From Topomyia yanbarensis (taxonomy: Eukaryota; Arthropoda; Insecta; Diptera; Culicidae), in the NCBI RefSeq assembly GCF_030247195.1, contig NC_080672.1, positions 4,154,001 to 4,218,000 on the forward strand: a stretch of DNA of 64,000 nt, in the 5' to 3' direction. Within the stretch, counting starts at the first letter, position 1; each line of letters starts with the position of its first letter. Positions 42,184-54,746 of the stretch are shown here, piece by piece. Position numbers and translations under genes: made by a program. Below the pieces are notes generated by a model. It was not told the DNA's origin. It did not search any database and saw only the letters and a list, made by a program, of their open reading frames with translations.

Positions 42184-42700
42184 GATGACCTATATTTTTT
42201 TATATTCCAATCGATTTTAATTGATGACGACAATTTCTGAAAGAACAAATTCTTTAATTTTCTCAAAACATAGACAAAAGTACGTAGAACTACAGAAATT
42301 TCATTTTGTTTGGCAAATGACTTCGAATTCAAAGTGATGACCTATACATCTTTATACACCAATCGATTATAATTGATTTCGGCTACAATTTCTAAAAAAA
42401 GCAATTTTTATATTTTCTCAAGAAATAGCCAAAAATACGTAGAAAACCGGAAATTTAATTTCGTTTTCACATATCGTCGAATATAAAGGTACATCTTTTT
42501 ATGTACCTATGTATGTATGTATCTATGTATGTATGTAATTCTGAAAGACCAAATTCTTATATTCTCTACAAAAATAGCCAAAAATACGTAGAACTACAGA
42601 AATTCCATTAAGTTGGTAAATAACTTCGAATTAAAAGGGATTTATGCACCAATCCATTGAATTTGATTTCGGCTACAAATTCTGAAAGAACATAGTATTA
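42184..42700. repeat. ~152-bp tandem repeat, about 3.5 units
   Basis: Units start near 42,184, 42,336, 42,488 and 42,638. Each has, in order, CCTATA...CCAATCGATT, GATTTCGGCTACAATTTCT, a TTTTCTCAA block, AAAATACGTAGAAC, ACAGAAATTTCATT and CTTCGAATTCAAAG, with substitutions between units. The third unit's start is replaced by a short ATGT microsatellite (~42,500-42,535). Confidence 0.75.
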
Positions 42701-43420
42701 CTGGTGTGATTATTTTGGACCGGTTTGTGCAACGAAAAATCGACATGAGAAATGAGATCATATTTGATGGCGATTAGATACAATCGCTTCCTGAAACTCC
42801 GAAAATCGGTTTTTTGGGTTAATGATTTTTCTTATTATTCTCCACGTGTTGCTCATCAATTGCATCAACCAGATGGTCGGTGTTAAGTCAGCCCGAACTG
42901 AGTGACATTATATTGGTTATATTCGATATTAATGTTTGCCATAATTAATTCTTGCTTATTATAACACATTGCAAATCTGGTAAAAGTTGAATGTAGCTGA
43001 AGAAATTTTATTATCTCATTTTATAAGATTTTGCGGCTTAGTCCGGTCTGGCAGACTAGATGATCTGTGAATTATGACGCACCAAATAATGTCCCTTTGT
43101 CGACCTACGAATCCAGTGATAATTAGTAAAATTTTCGGTTGGTTTCAGAGACTCCTGAATTCGGTTACCAGGAATGGAGATTATTTTAGAATTTTATCAT
43201 GTATCACATTAAAGTTCATATTTAGAGATAAACGGAAAACTTTGGACGTATTACGACGGGTTTGGGGTATTTGGGAAACCAATTTCTGGACCGAACCAAA
43301 TTTTAAAAACGGGCCAAAATTTCTTGTCGCTCAAATTCTTGCAGATTTATATGACCTTGTCCATTTCAAGAAAATATAGCATATATATGCCTTGATACTC
43401 GCGATCAAATGTTCTTCCTA
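42701..43420. other. No supported gene
   Basis: A + frame of 101 codons at 43,074-43,379 has a fairly even composition (DKRKTLDVLRRVWGIWETNF) but matches nothing I know and has no convincing start context. Listed as unassigned. Confidence 0.3.
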
Positions 43421-43422
43421 GC

Positions 43423-43980
43423 TTGCGGGTCACGAATGTGAGCACTCCATCCTTGGTGGTAGCTTCTTCACTGGTGGTATTAGTTGTTACGTTTGAAGTA
43501 CTTGACGCAGCGTTTGCAGTTGTCATTATTGCCGTAACTGCAGCTACAAATTTGGCACCCGATTCTGGTTCAGATAAAGATATTGGGGCTTGGGTGTTTT
43601 TTTTTCTGCAACTGAGCTTTCCTCAGCAGTTTCTGGCAGGATTGTCCGTAATGTGCCGTTTGTTCTCAGAATTGGCAGATATTAGTTTGTCCTTGATACG
43701 TACAAAGAGTTCGATGTGTAATGGTATCATGTGGGTCATTCTAACACTCATTTCCGCTTTATTAATCAAATTACGTATCGGCGTTCAAATAATCTTCCTT
43801 ATTAGAGATACCACAATTTTCGCACGCTTTTCACTTTACCATGTGTCCATAGTCTTAAGCAAACGAAACATGACAGACAGTCCAGCGCACAGCATGCTGT
43901 GATCAGCACCTAGAAATCATCATAATTACGTGTGCAAATTTCCAACAGTGATCGTCACGGGAAGGACACATTTGTCTATC
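43423..43980 (-). pseudogene. LINE ORF1 zinc-knuckle remnant 1
   Basis: On the minus strand around 43,600-43,720, VRMTHMIPLHIE precedes, after a frame change, TYQGQTNICQF, a TGA, then EQTAHYGQSCQKLL. This is CX2CX4HX4C with the second Cys codon turned into a stop, in the usual LINE ORF1 setting (VRxxLxxPIPSYI...TYQGQ). Downstream, TTNTTSEEATTKDGVL occurs and the same Thr/Ser-rich phrase type is found in remnant 2 at 57 kb. Several stops and frameshifts make it dead. The long + strand frame here (43,423-43,902) is the shadow of this sequence. Confidence 0.6.
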
Positions 43981-45110
43981 AGCAAAGTTAGATTACTGAT
44001 CAATCTTTTCCCATATTGGCTATTTATTATTTTTCCGAAATGCGTGGGAGAAGCGGACAAATTTTATCAACACCATCATCGTGGCCACTCAATCCGGGTG
44101 TTTTGAGTCATAACTGAATGTATTTTAGGAGTTTCAAGTTGCTCGATCTTGGGCCGCCACTCCCTTTGTACGTGCATTTGCTTTGACTTCATCCAATAAG
44201 CAAGTGCGGATTCTACCCGGAATAGACGACCTTTCTGGTTCTCTACTGAACATTACTTTACTTGATCGCTCGCAAAATAATTCTCATACCGAGCACTCGA
44301 TAGTAACAGCGATTCGTATAGAAAAAAGTTGATGAATAATAAAACCGCTGGCAATATTGAACTAGTATATGAGCTGTTAAAACGCGATGGATAGCCAATG
44401 ACTACAGCGCTCCACTGGGTGATTTCAAAATGGCGTCAAACATCGATCTCTAGCATCTACTCGTCAAGCCCACTTCGAAAATACTCATATGGTGGCTTTC
44501 AAATAAACTAGAAATAGTTTCGTTAAAATCGTATTGATTGCGAAATCCGTGGAAAAAAACCCGATAATTGCGTAAAGCGGGGATAACATCCTTTGCTATA
44601 AAACCGAACAAAAACCTTAAGATTACGTTATTTTGTACAATTCACACTGCAAAATATACTGCTTTTTAACGGATTCTGAAGCTATTACTGTTTTTACACA
44701 AAACATATTTGTGTACTATGAATAAAAGTTTTTTAAACAGAGTGAAGGTTCATTATTGATTATTAGGATCAGGGTTGATGACAAGGGATTAGGATTATGG
44801 AATAAAATTTGGGTTTATTAGCATTAATGCTTTGGAAGACGAATCTAGACAGAAACAAAACTAGTAAAGTCTAAATTTTAGAACAAACTAAAAATATTGA
44901 TTAACGTTATATTTCTCAGCAGACAATTATTCCGCTAGACTGAACGATGGAATTTTCTTTTTCTAAAAGCACTAGAAGAAACTTTTTTGACCATGTGCAC
45001 CTAAAAATTTTCTCAACCTTGTAATCTCTCGAATAAAGCACTCCCCGCCGTGAAACTTTTAAGACTACCCCGGTGCAGCAGTATTCTACTGTGCTGAGGG
45101 AAACCCTATT
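43981..45110. other. No supported gene
   Basis: Mixed sequence. A minus frame at ~44,130-44,250 reads FRVESALAYWMKSKQMHVQ, possibly degraded coding sequence of the neighbouring LINE remnant, but I cannot confirm it. Confidence 0.25.
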
Positions 45111-45121
45111 AAGCAGAACAA

Positions 45122-45391
45122 TTAAAAGCCTCTCCCGGTGTGATTAACTCGTTTGGTCCGCGCTTTGCTTCGAACTTCGGAATACAGGCAACGCGCATCC
45201 AGTGCGGTTAATTTGAGATGATCATCATCGGAGTATTCGAAGTAGACCGCGTTGATAGTACTGTCCCTAGTTAGACTGTTCTGGTGCTGATGACCAAGTT
45301 GCAAGCCTTTGCCATTGGATAGCCATGTTACGAGAATTTCAATGCAATAAGTCCATGCCCGGTTATTGTACTGGTGCCTCTCTCGTTAGTG
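45122..45391 (-). other. Unassigned open frame, possible exon
   Basis: About 90 codons are open on the minus strand, from just after a TAA near 45,391 to a TAA at 45,122. They include WTYCIEILVTWLSNGKGL and INAVYFEYSDDDHLKLTALD. Composition is more balanced than the AT-rich surroundings. No ATG starts the frame and I recognise no domain. It could be the last exon of a host gene, a retroelement piece, or chance. Splice acceptor evidence is weak. Confidence 0.25.
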
Positions 45392-48300
45392 GTTTTGTTA
45401 TTTTTGTCCCTTTAAATTCGATTTCAAAGGACTACAACTAGGACAGACGCTTTTAAATCGTGCAACCTAGAAGCTGCAAAGTTCATTGTTCTGCAATAAG
45501 CTATCGACTCGTGTCTGCAGAAGTTTAACGATAATAGAACTGAAATTTAACACCGTTTTGTTTTGAACGTTTCGAATTAATTTAGTGCTTTAAATAGCCC
45601 ACTTCCACTGTTATATAGTTTTTATGTTTTAATTTTAGAATTAAGAAGAGATCACTTGGAATATCAATAGCAAAAGTGTTCGTCGCGTCAGCGATCTTTC
45701 GGTTTCATTACACAAAATTTTCCTATTCGAGAATTAATCTGCATTAAAAATGCACGCCTGCACCCATCCGACCCATTTACGCTGCTCTGGTTTTTCCATA
45801 AGACACTATCATCAGACTGCTGCTTACGATCTCATTAACATTTTATTTGCTTCAATTTTAAAGTTCACTGTCGTCTCTTTGCTGTTCTGCTCCGCACACG
45901 TTCTCCTCGTAAGGATGTCAGCATTAAGAACTGGAAAACGGTTGCAGCGGAGAAAAGATTTCTTGTCTTTTTGTGAGTATGCAAATTTTGAGTTCCGTTT
46001 CTTCTTCTTTTGCTTCTCATTCTTTTTTCTTTTAATTTTTTGAAACAACGGTGGGCATAACGGTTCCGCTTTCATAAGCATACCTGTACTACAACCCATC
46101 AGCTTTATCTTGGCTTTAGTGGAGTCGCGAATTTGCCGGATAAGAATAAGCTAGTCGGTTGTTCTGTGTTTCACCTTCAGACCGATCCGGAGGCAAATGC
46201 AAGATGAGATGATAGTAATTGTGCAAAGTAGCTAATTAGAGGTGCTGTTAGCGTTGTCGTGTAATTTTCATAAAGCTAAATGAATTAATTCTAGGATGGG
46301 GCTGCTTGCTTCTTTTGGATTCTGTTTTGAAGGACGCGGTTGGCATGGTTTTATTTGATAATTTTAGATAAAAATCTTGGTACTATAATCTTTGCCAGTG
46401 GGATTTTGACCTTTTGTTTCGACAGGCTTTACAAGAAATTCTTTGCATACACATCAGTGTTACGATCCTACTGTTACTCGGTAGCTCGGAATGAATAAGA
46501 AAATTCAGTGTTTGAACTCGAGCCAGAGTAATTTACTCTCGTTAAACAGTAATTGCAGTGAAACGAATTTGAATGGCGGAAGATCAATAAATGTATTCTT
46601 GGTGACGCATGGTATTTTGTTAAAAATAAAGCACCATGCGCTGCCTTAAAAATAGTTAAGATGTTCCAAATTCAAATAAGAGGTATGCAGCTTGCTTTGT
46701 TGTCTCAACAAACAAAACGTTCACCGTAGTCTGCTTAATACCACGACTGACCTAGTTTGTGAATTGGAAAATGCTGTTATACCGCATAGCACAGACAAAA
46801 TAGATTGAAAGTGAGCCCAAGATCCGGCTTGTACATGATTTAACACGAATGAGTAAATATGGTTTAATGCAGTTTATTTACCACTACATATTCGGTCCCG
46901 GATCCGTTTGGTAGGATGTTAAAGCATGGGATGCTACGGAACAGAAAGTTACAACCATTCATAGATCAGCCACCTAAATCGGCGAGATTCGAAAGCGGAC
47001 ACAAAGTGTCACTTCTCGCACTTAGCAGCAGCAGCAGGTTAGGGAGTGCTCGCTATGGGAGTCCCTAAGTTTTGCAGCAACATTCGTGGCTTAAGTGCGC
47101 GATTCAAGTGCTTCACTAACAAAAGCTGCTATCTCAAGCATGATAATACCTATAGCTGCGAACGAAGGAGGCGGGAGGGGAGGGGGAGAAGAAAATCTAC
47201 TTTCTATTTTCTTTTGCCGTCCCTTTTATCCGTACCGAAAACCACGCGAAGAGGAGGAGGAGGAGGTGTGCTGTAACAGTGTGGCAGAGGAGCGCGCGGT
47301 GAAAAAACAGCATCCCAGCAGGCGACATAACGAGAGATATTAATTTAGGATGTCATTTTTCATCAAAAAGCACACTCATATATGTGATGTATTATGCTGG
47401 GCTTTAGCTGCTCGTCTCGTTTGTCTTTGTCCCCATTGCTGCAGAGATATATATATGGGTCGAAGCAGGATAGGATCAGCTCACGCTTGCAAACGAAGAC
47501 GGATGTATTTCTGGGTATCCGGCTCGCGTGTTGTTTTTACAGCAAACAAACATTCTCTGCGCCTCTCTAGTATAGATGAGGATTTCAAATAGTGACAGCG
47601 ATGGAAGACAATGACAGTTTAACTCTCGATTTTAGCACATGTCTTCGTTGGGTTACGCAAATCTTTCCTGTCGACATCGGATGTAAGAGTCGTATTTTTG
47701 TTTTGCACGGAAATTACCAATCAAAAGTTGTTCAGTGTAACAGCCCCAAGTGGATGGGTTCGGGATGGCATGGCCTACGCGGATGATGGTTGGTAATAAT
47801 TGAAATGTTTCTGTTGCAAAATATTTATCTTTCGTGTATAGGAAGCTTTGTAAATAGTCAAGTATGCGACGTTTATTTGTAGGCAAATATCGCCAGTTAT
47901 CAAATAGAACGATTTTGAATATAATATTTTGCGTGGCACTTCATTGATGTTTGGGCTGTATTTTAAATTATTCAAAACGAATTCCGGAAAAAGATATTTC
48001 AAGTGTTCTACTTCATTGCAACTTTATATGTCCGAAATCAGCTTTAGTTGTAGCTTCCAGGTGGGATCAGACTTTTTTACAATTCTTTGAAGAGACAATC
48101 GGCTGTCCGGAGTTCAAGTTGTCTTCGATGAAACAATCTCAATAAACGATTAGCCATAGTTTAAACGCTTAAAAGATTTACGTATCCTACAGTCAATAAA
48201 CTATTCAAACATGCACGAAAATATAGTCTCAGTCGCATCACTTGCTTGAAGCGAATCCTGACTAACAACCCACCCACTACCCAATCCGTGGTACTTATGG

Positions 48301-49690
48301 GAGTGTCACTGAGTCGGGGCCTTCCGTTAAGTAAGTACCACATCAATACTTCCTTTCTCATCCCAAGTTACGGTAAAGATGGTCGTGGCCCGCAATGGTG
48401 GCTCTCAGGCAAAACTCTCACTTGGACTGGATCAGTTGTTATTCCCAAACAATGCTCCTCAAGTAGTCTGGCTGGAAATGAGAGTCATCAGTCTGCAATC
48501 TACAAAGTATGCCGTGCTTACGCAACACAACGCATTCTTTGAAGATACAGTCGCTTGACATATGCCTCCATTTTTTTTAATTGATACTCGAAGAGATTGC
48601 AAATTTGGATGAAGATGTTTATTTATTTATTTAACATAATTATATTCATCGGACTTTGGAGTCTAAATGGATAGATAGGGTTATAAATAGTTATAAATAA
48701 TCATGAAATATATTACACTAGTTTACAGTATTTCTGAACTCCACAGCAATCGTGCGCTGAATCCGAAAATAAAATGCAAAGAAAATTACAGTAGAACAGT
48801 TTTCGAGTTACATTAATAAAATGAAGAAAATGAAAACCTTGAAAATAAAAAGTACGTTTAGTAAAATCCAAATAGCGTAGTTGTACTGCATCAATATAAA
48901 ATATTATTATGTGAAATTAATTACCTTTAATTTGTATTTGAATGTATTTTCGGTCGTCGTCGAGTTTGATTAACTTTTCCTTAATTTTTTCCCATTTTTA
49001 AAGAAAAATAGACGCTCAAGATTTTGGGCAAGAAAATATAATTTCCAAAATTATATTTTTAGGCGAACTTAAAGACTGCCAATAACTTATAAAAATAAGA
49101 ACTTATTAGATTAAATGGGCTAAAAATTGTGAAAGTTATTCAATTTTTCGGAAATTTTTGAGCTTCTCTGGGTCAACTTATTGAACCGTCTCGATCACAA
49201 TTTTTTCTAGGGCTTGTTTCATAATATATGAGGGATTTTAGAACTATATAGAATTCTATAAAACAGATGATTTGAAAAATTTTGAGAGAATTTAATCTAG
49301 GGTGATTTTCTTTATCTAAATGATTTAAGTTTTTTGGGGCCTATACAAAGCAGCTGAATTGAACGGGTATGAAAAAGGATTTGTGGACAAAATTCTAAGG
49401 AAACACAAAAGGAAGAAGCACAGTTAAAACGCGACAACATTAGAGGAGGATAAAAAACAGGAACCTAGAATCTGCTTGCCGTTTTACCCCAAAATTACTA
49501 ACTCCGATCACACCGTCCCAAAAAGCTTGGTTATCAAGTCGCATACAAAAGTGGTAACACGTTGAAAAACTTCTTGTGTAACCTAAAAGACAAGGTTCCA
49601 AACGATCAAAAATCGGGGCTCTACCAAATCCCCTGTCAATCTAATCTCGGCCCGAATTTTTTTTTCGACTGGCAGAAGGTTTCTGTAATT
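45392..49690. other. No supported gene; several GC-richer patches
   Basis: Patches near 47,020-47,330 (purine-rich, including GGAGGCGGGAGGGGAGGGGG) and 48,240-48,540 are less AT-rich. A 98-codon + frame at 48,246-48,542 has no domain I know. The rest, especially 48,560-49,690, is AT-rich without structure. Confidence 0.3.
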
Positions 49691-49693
49691 TAA

Positions 49694-49960
49694 CAGGGGC
49701 GTAGCTAGGGGTATACGGAGAGGGGTTACACCCTTCTCCCCCTCATTGATCACAAGCCCTTTAAATTTCCGTTAGATCACCCCTTATTGCACTCCCTCAG
49801 ACCACCACCCCATCCATCACTCATAACCCTCCCCCTCTCATTCACATCATCTTTATACCACCGCTATATCACAAAGGCATCCTAAATTAAACCGGAGAAC
49901 GGTTCGTGGGTTTTTCACCCTCCTCACACACCCACCCTCGCATGACAAAATTAGTTAGCA
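49694..49960 (+). mobile_element. Possible one-ended hAT-type fragment
   Basis: CAGGGGCGTAGCTAGGGGTA at 49,694 looks like a hAT terminal repeat, and the following ~250 bp are unusually C-rich (CCCCTCATTGATC, CCACCACCCCATCC). No matching inverted end or target duplication was found, so it is either truncated or coincidental. Confidence 0.35.
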
Positions 49961-50860
49961 GGAAGACAACCTTGAACTAATGCTGACTAGGCTAAATAAG
50001 TATGATATTGTTTTGTTTCAAGTGTTTTACCGTCGACACGTAGCTCATCAGGTTCGTGGCTGGAGAACCATTGTGTGTAGCTACACCGTATACTAAGAAT
50101 CTACTTCCACAATAAAAACGAACATAAACAGGCATGGAATCACAGTTTGGAGAAATGAGAAATTGCACTACTAGAAGATTAAAACGGGTTTTTTCACCAT
50201 GTGCCTGCTCTGTCTATCCGAAACGCAATATTTGATTCTTGGCTATCATAAGAAACAATCCAAGGCATGCTATGGTTAAGATTAGAGTGTATCAAAATGA
50301 CATCACGTCGTTAAAGTAATCCGGTTCATCTCTCAAATTAAAGATTTGGGTGAAAGGGCACCTCCAACGCTGATTGCAATCTGGTATGATTCTAAATATT
50401 TGGAACAAATTTTGATCTCTTCAACCCCACTGTGCAGATCTAAATTCTATTTTATATCAGTTAGATTCAAATATTTGGGCATGGTTTCAAAATTTGCAAA
50501 ATTTGGATCAGAAGTTGAATCTGATTCAAATTGATTCATACCGATGTTGACATTAATTTCCAGTGATTTCGCGAGAAATGTGTGAACATAATTTGTTTTT
50601 TTTTTCAATTTTTGTAGAGAGCAACTTGCTTCTGGCAATAGCGGTTTGTTATTCTGGACCAAATTGATGTTATATACACAATGTTGGTGAATCAAAGTAC
50701 TCAGATAAACAATCTATTTGGAAACTTTAAGAAATTCAGATAAAAATAAATGGAAATTTCAAAAGTGGTTATAAATCTAGATGGGGTGTTTGGTTAACTT
50801 TAAAAATAAGTGGACTAGGCACAACTGAGTGAGATAATTGGAGATGACATAACTAAATGA
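49961..50860. other. No gene seen
   Basis: AT-rich sequence with short open frames only. Confidence 0.4.
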
Positions 50861-51090
50861 CTAATTCAGTGTAATCCAAAGATTAGAATTACTTCGTAAT
50901 CTATCACATGCACAGATATAAAAATCTTCCGTCATATTGGTTTTGATAATGAAACCACTGTTGGCTGACTCGTGATATTGTTTGATCTTACTGTTGTACT
51001 GTCCCCAGTCACTGACATATACGCAAGTATACGGGGGATAGATCACTAGTGAATTTTTTTCTTCCAAGCCTTGGGGATAACCCACATGCA
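50861..51090 (-). repeat. Repeat related to the interior of 26,106-27,210
   Basis: On the minus strand, TTCACTAGTGATCTATCCCC followed by CGTATACTTG matches + strand 26,625-26,657. Alignable sequence continues to a shared AATATGACGG/AAAATGACCG region. The translated segments are also similar (SLVIYPPYTCVY here, SLVVYPPYACSY there). Confidence 0.55.
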
Positions 51091-51100
51091 AATAAGCAGT

Positions 51101-51457
51101 GTTGCTAAAAGAGCGAGAAGCCAACACATCCTCCTCGTTCGCCTGCGAGCGCGAGACTCACACTGTATGCTCCCTACTGCTGTACACACATTTTCGAAGA
51201 ACTCTCAACTATGTGACAATCAGCACGAGCGGCAATTATGTTTGATTCATGTGAGTTATCTGCCTTCGCTATAGGCTCGTGTGTCACTCGCACTCTTGTC
51301 CGCTCGCTGGATATCAGCTCTAACGGCGAGTGGGTTCCCATGATGGGACTCCTCGGCTGAGAGTTTTTACTGCATGCCACCCACTCCCGTGTGCTAAGCA
51401 CTCTTTACAGCTCTGAAGATGTTTATTAGAACAGTACGTATACACTCTTTTAGCAAC
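51101..51457. mobile_element. Possible MITE with 13-bp inverted ends
   Basis: GTTGCTAAAAGAG at 51,101-51,113 is matched exactly in inverted orientation at 51,445-51,457. The sequence between is GC-richer than the flanks and has no coding domain. No target duplication was found, so the call is tentative. Confidence 0.4.
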
Positions 51458-51800
51458 TGGGAGCGCTTCTAAAGGAGCGAAGGGATCAGGTTCGGCATTC
51501 TGATGAAATCCTAGAGCAGTGCAAGCAAAAACTAACTAAATTAACAGTGCGCGTGTTGGCATTAAATTGTCATTGCATTACGTACGTTATCTGTCTATAC
51601 AGGTTTATGCCAGTCGTATTTAGAGAACAAATTAAATATATTGTTTTTCTTATTTTTTTTAAATATGTAAACAAATTATAAGTGCGGTGTCTTAAATAAA
51701 ACTTGTCTTTTAAGGGGCGACTACTATAAAGTTCTCAAACTGAAAGTAATTTTGTTATACGATTTTGATGGCAAGGTGACAATGGGCCTCTCGTTAAGGT

Positions 51801-52763
51801 TAGGGTGACCATATCAAGCGAGTGAAAAACCAGGACAGTCCAAAAAGGACTACCACCCTCCATCACCTCTTAATCGATTGTGCCTTCTCCCCACGTGTTC
51901 GGCAGCTTAAAACGTTCTATTCGGCAGTAAAACAGTTCTGGGGTCTTACAGGCAAAGCTCAGCCAAGAATTCGATCACCGAGCTCTTTTTTCGGATTTAC
52001 ACACACGCAGTTCTTGTTACATTACCATCAGCAAATGTAACATGATGTTGTTGGATACATCGGCTATCATCAATTTAGCGGAAGATACGAAATATTCTGA
52101 AATCATCTGTGCAGCACCGGCGAGGGGTCATTAAAGTAAAGTAGAAACATCAACGGTCCAAAGTAACTTCCCTACTTCATTCTTGATTTTAAGCTATCAA
52201 TCTCCAATGACAATCATTATCTCTCGATCTGAGAACTATGATCGAAACAGCTGCATACATTGGTCCACAACTGGTACTATTTCGATTTGTTCGGCTGCCA
52301 AATTTCCTTGAAAACGGATCACACTGCCGTGATACGCATAAGAGTCCCATTTACTATCGATTTTCTATACATATGGGACTGTTATGCTTATCACAGTAGT
52401 ACAGGTCATTCACATGTTATGTACGAACGCCTCATGTTTTTCTTTTCATTTTCCACGTAAGAGCAGAAAGTTGAGAGATTAAAAAAGACAACGGATTGTA
52501 CAATTGAGAGATTCGAGTATTTAAAATTTTGTTTGTCATATTTTGCTTGAGGGTGAATTTACGTTGCAATTATGGTTGCGATCGGTCATAACAGCGATCT
52601 GAACCGGAGAAAATAAAGCGAAGACTCAGTAAAGAAAAATATTTTAGGCTTACAGGGCAAAAACCAGGACAAATCAAGCGTTTTCCTTGACTTTCCAGGA
52701 CACCAGGACAGTCAGTGAAAAACCAGGACATGTCCTGGGAAACCAGGACGTATGGTCACCCTA
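51801..52763. mobile_element. hAT-like element with TAGGGTGACCATA ends, 963 bp
   Basis: Both ends read TAGGGTGACCATA inward and continue into AAAACCAGGACAGTC/ACGTCCTGGTTTCC-type sub-terminal repeats; CCAGGACA occurs several times near the right end. CGTTAAGGT flanks it on both sides (51,792-51,800 and 52,764-52,772), which is 9 bp as read and 8 bp if one end base belongs to the duplication. AGGGTGACCATA ends with PuGGACAGTCC-like repeats are known from Tip100/Zaphod-type hAT elements, a comparison from memory. No transposase is present; the centre holds a LINE RT scrap. Confidence 0.75.
52080..52200 (-). pseudogene. LINE RT scrap inside hAT-like element
   Basis: The minus strand reads GSYFGPLMFLLYFNDPSPVL, matching the (PQ)GSxLGPLLFLLYxNDL motif of non-LTR reverse transcriptases, then a TGA and degraded sequence. 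It is too short to assign a clade. Its presence between the terminal repeats of the element means that it inserted into, or was captured by, the element. Confidence 0.65.
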
Positions 52764-52779
52764 CGTTAAGGTTTATGTA

Positions 52780-54745
52780 TACATTCATTATGAATGACAA
52801 AGTTTCAGTCAGGCAAAGCCACACATACGAATAATAAAATTCGTTCACTTTTCTTCAAAATAACGAGGAAGATTTATGTATTCCTTTTTCCCTTAGTTCA
52901 TCGACTGATTACACATGTTATGCATTCTCATAAATAATCAAGTCAATTCGTTGAATGGTTTTTGAGGTATCGGCAATTTGAAAAAGGCGGTTTCGAGAAA
53001 GACGCTATTAAAGTTGCCGATGGACTGAAATCATTGAAACGCATGGTTGTTTAGTACAAAAGAAGATCAGTGTGGCCACCATATTGTGCTGGGCTTTTCT
53101 AGAGGTTCAATACTAACAATTAAACGAATAAAAAACATTGATGTTTTTTTTACCCACTACACCACCTTAAGGAAATGATACCAAATATTCTATAAAAGCC
53201 CATGCTGGCTAATCGGTTTGCATTTTTGTGCCGATTATGCACTTCTGAGCAGAAGGGAAGGATGTATGTGATATCCAGCAATGAAATCTAAAACTTTTTA
53301 AAGATAGTTTCTTTTTTGAACAATGAAAATTGGAAACATGAATTCAATATAATTTATTGCAAAAGGTAAAAAAAATAATCTGCTACTACCAATTTTACTG
53401 AGATGGTAAATGAAATAAAGTTCCGTCTCACTAGTATATAGTAAATTATCGTGAATAATTATTTGAACAGTATTGTGCAAACTGTTGTTTTCGTCAAGAA
53501 GAATCAGTATTACCGAAAACAATGTTGTTCAGTCAGGTTCAAATCTCAATTAGTACAGATTTATAAAACTTTTGCTATATATTTGTTAAAATTATCTAAT
53601 TCTAAGATTATGTGTATGAATAAGAGAAGCAAGTGAATCACGATAGTAGGAATTAATTCAGAGATATTTCATTTCTTTAGGCATTTTGATTTTCTTTTAA
53701 ACTCAGCATTTTCAAAATTTATCATCCCACATCCATGCTTTTCGTCAAATTTAAATATTAAATCATCCTTTATACTATTTAATTACCATTGAAAATAACT
53801 TTTTATACTTAATTCGGCAAAAAATATCTGGGGAAAGCTAGCGTGAGAAGTCGACGAGCAAGTAAAAATTTCTATTTTTATGCTAGTATTGCTTGTGGTA
53901 CAAAAACTCGATTCGAACCGTATTACGCACTTAACATTCTACTAATAAATTTAGCTCATGGACTGGTTAGTTCGACTGGCATATCTATGAGAGTACCATC
54001 TCTATAACTTCAAATACATGTGTTTTGACAGCTCGCAGTTGTCAGTAGCAGCTTGATTACTCACACAGTGTGGAGTTCAGGTTAGTGAGAAGTGCGCAAA
54101 ATCATTCACTAGAGATTTCTTCTAATATAGTCTGGCTGTTTCAATTTAGGACTGTGAACGAATTTTTTAAAATATATAACGCATACAGTACTTTTCTTAC
54201 AGCTGATAGATTTGCTCTGAGTCCTTCGTAATTTGGAGGATAAGGACAGCGTATATTGGAATTGGTCACAAAATTTTCAAGAAATTAAGTACTTATGTTT
54301 AGAAATTCACTTTATGACGGTAGTCGATCTCCTACATACATATTCTATACAAGCCAATGTTTGTTATTGGGTTGGATTTTTTGTAGTGAACCGCATTAAA
54401 TGCGTTTATCTAGAAACCATGTATTTAATCCGAATATCAAGCACAGGTCTTGATCCGATTCATCTAATGCAAAATGTACCAGGAATGGTCATAGATGTAT
54501 ACTACCCATGATCGCATATTTTTCCCGTTTTATATGGGATTTCCTATCTTTATGGGACTGACTTGCGATCATAGGCAGTATAAATCATAGAGAATTTTAT
54601 AAATCTTGTGAAATGAAACCGCTCATTTTAGTTCACTACAACAAGCCGCGGATTTAAAGTTCGAAGATGATGTCGTGCAGGGATCGACGCTAGCCGCCAT
54701 TTTGAATTTTGGAATGATAAAAATATCAATCAATTCAGAAATTAT
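52780..54745. other. No supported gene
   Basis: AT-rich, with only short open frames (for example 54,233-54,511, + strand) of unbiased appearance but no known domain. GGGACTGACTTGCGATCAT at 54,554-54,572 echoes the hairpin arm at 33,452-33,470. Confidence 0.35.
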
Positions 54746-54746
54746 A

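Noticed and set aside
42184..42700. CRISPR-like repeat array
   Set aside because: Units are ~152 bp, diverged throughout and adjoin without unique spacers; the sequence is eukaryotic.
43423..43902. 159-codon + strand frame that looks like a hydrophobic protein
   Set aside because: It is the shadow of a decayed LINE ORF1 on the minus strand, where the zinc-knuckle pattern is recognisable.
48246..48542. 98-codon + strand frame in a less AT-rich patch, considered as a SINE or gene
   Set aside because: No convincing polymerase III boxes, domain, or splice/start context.
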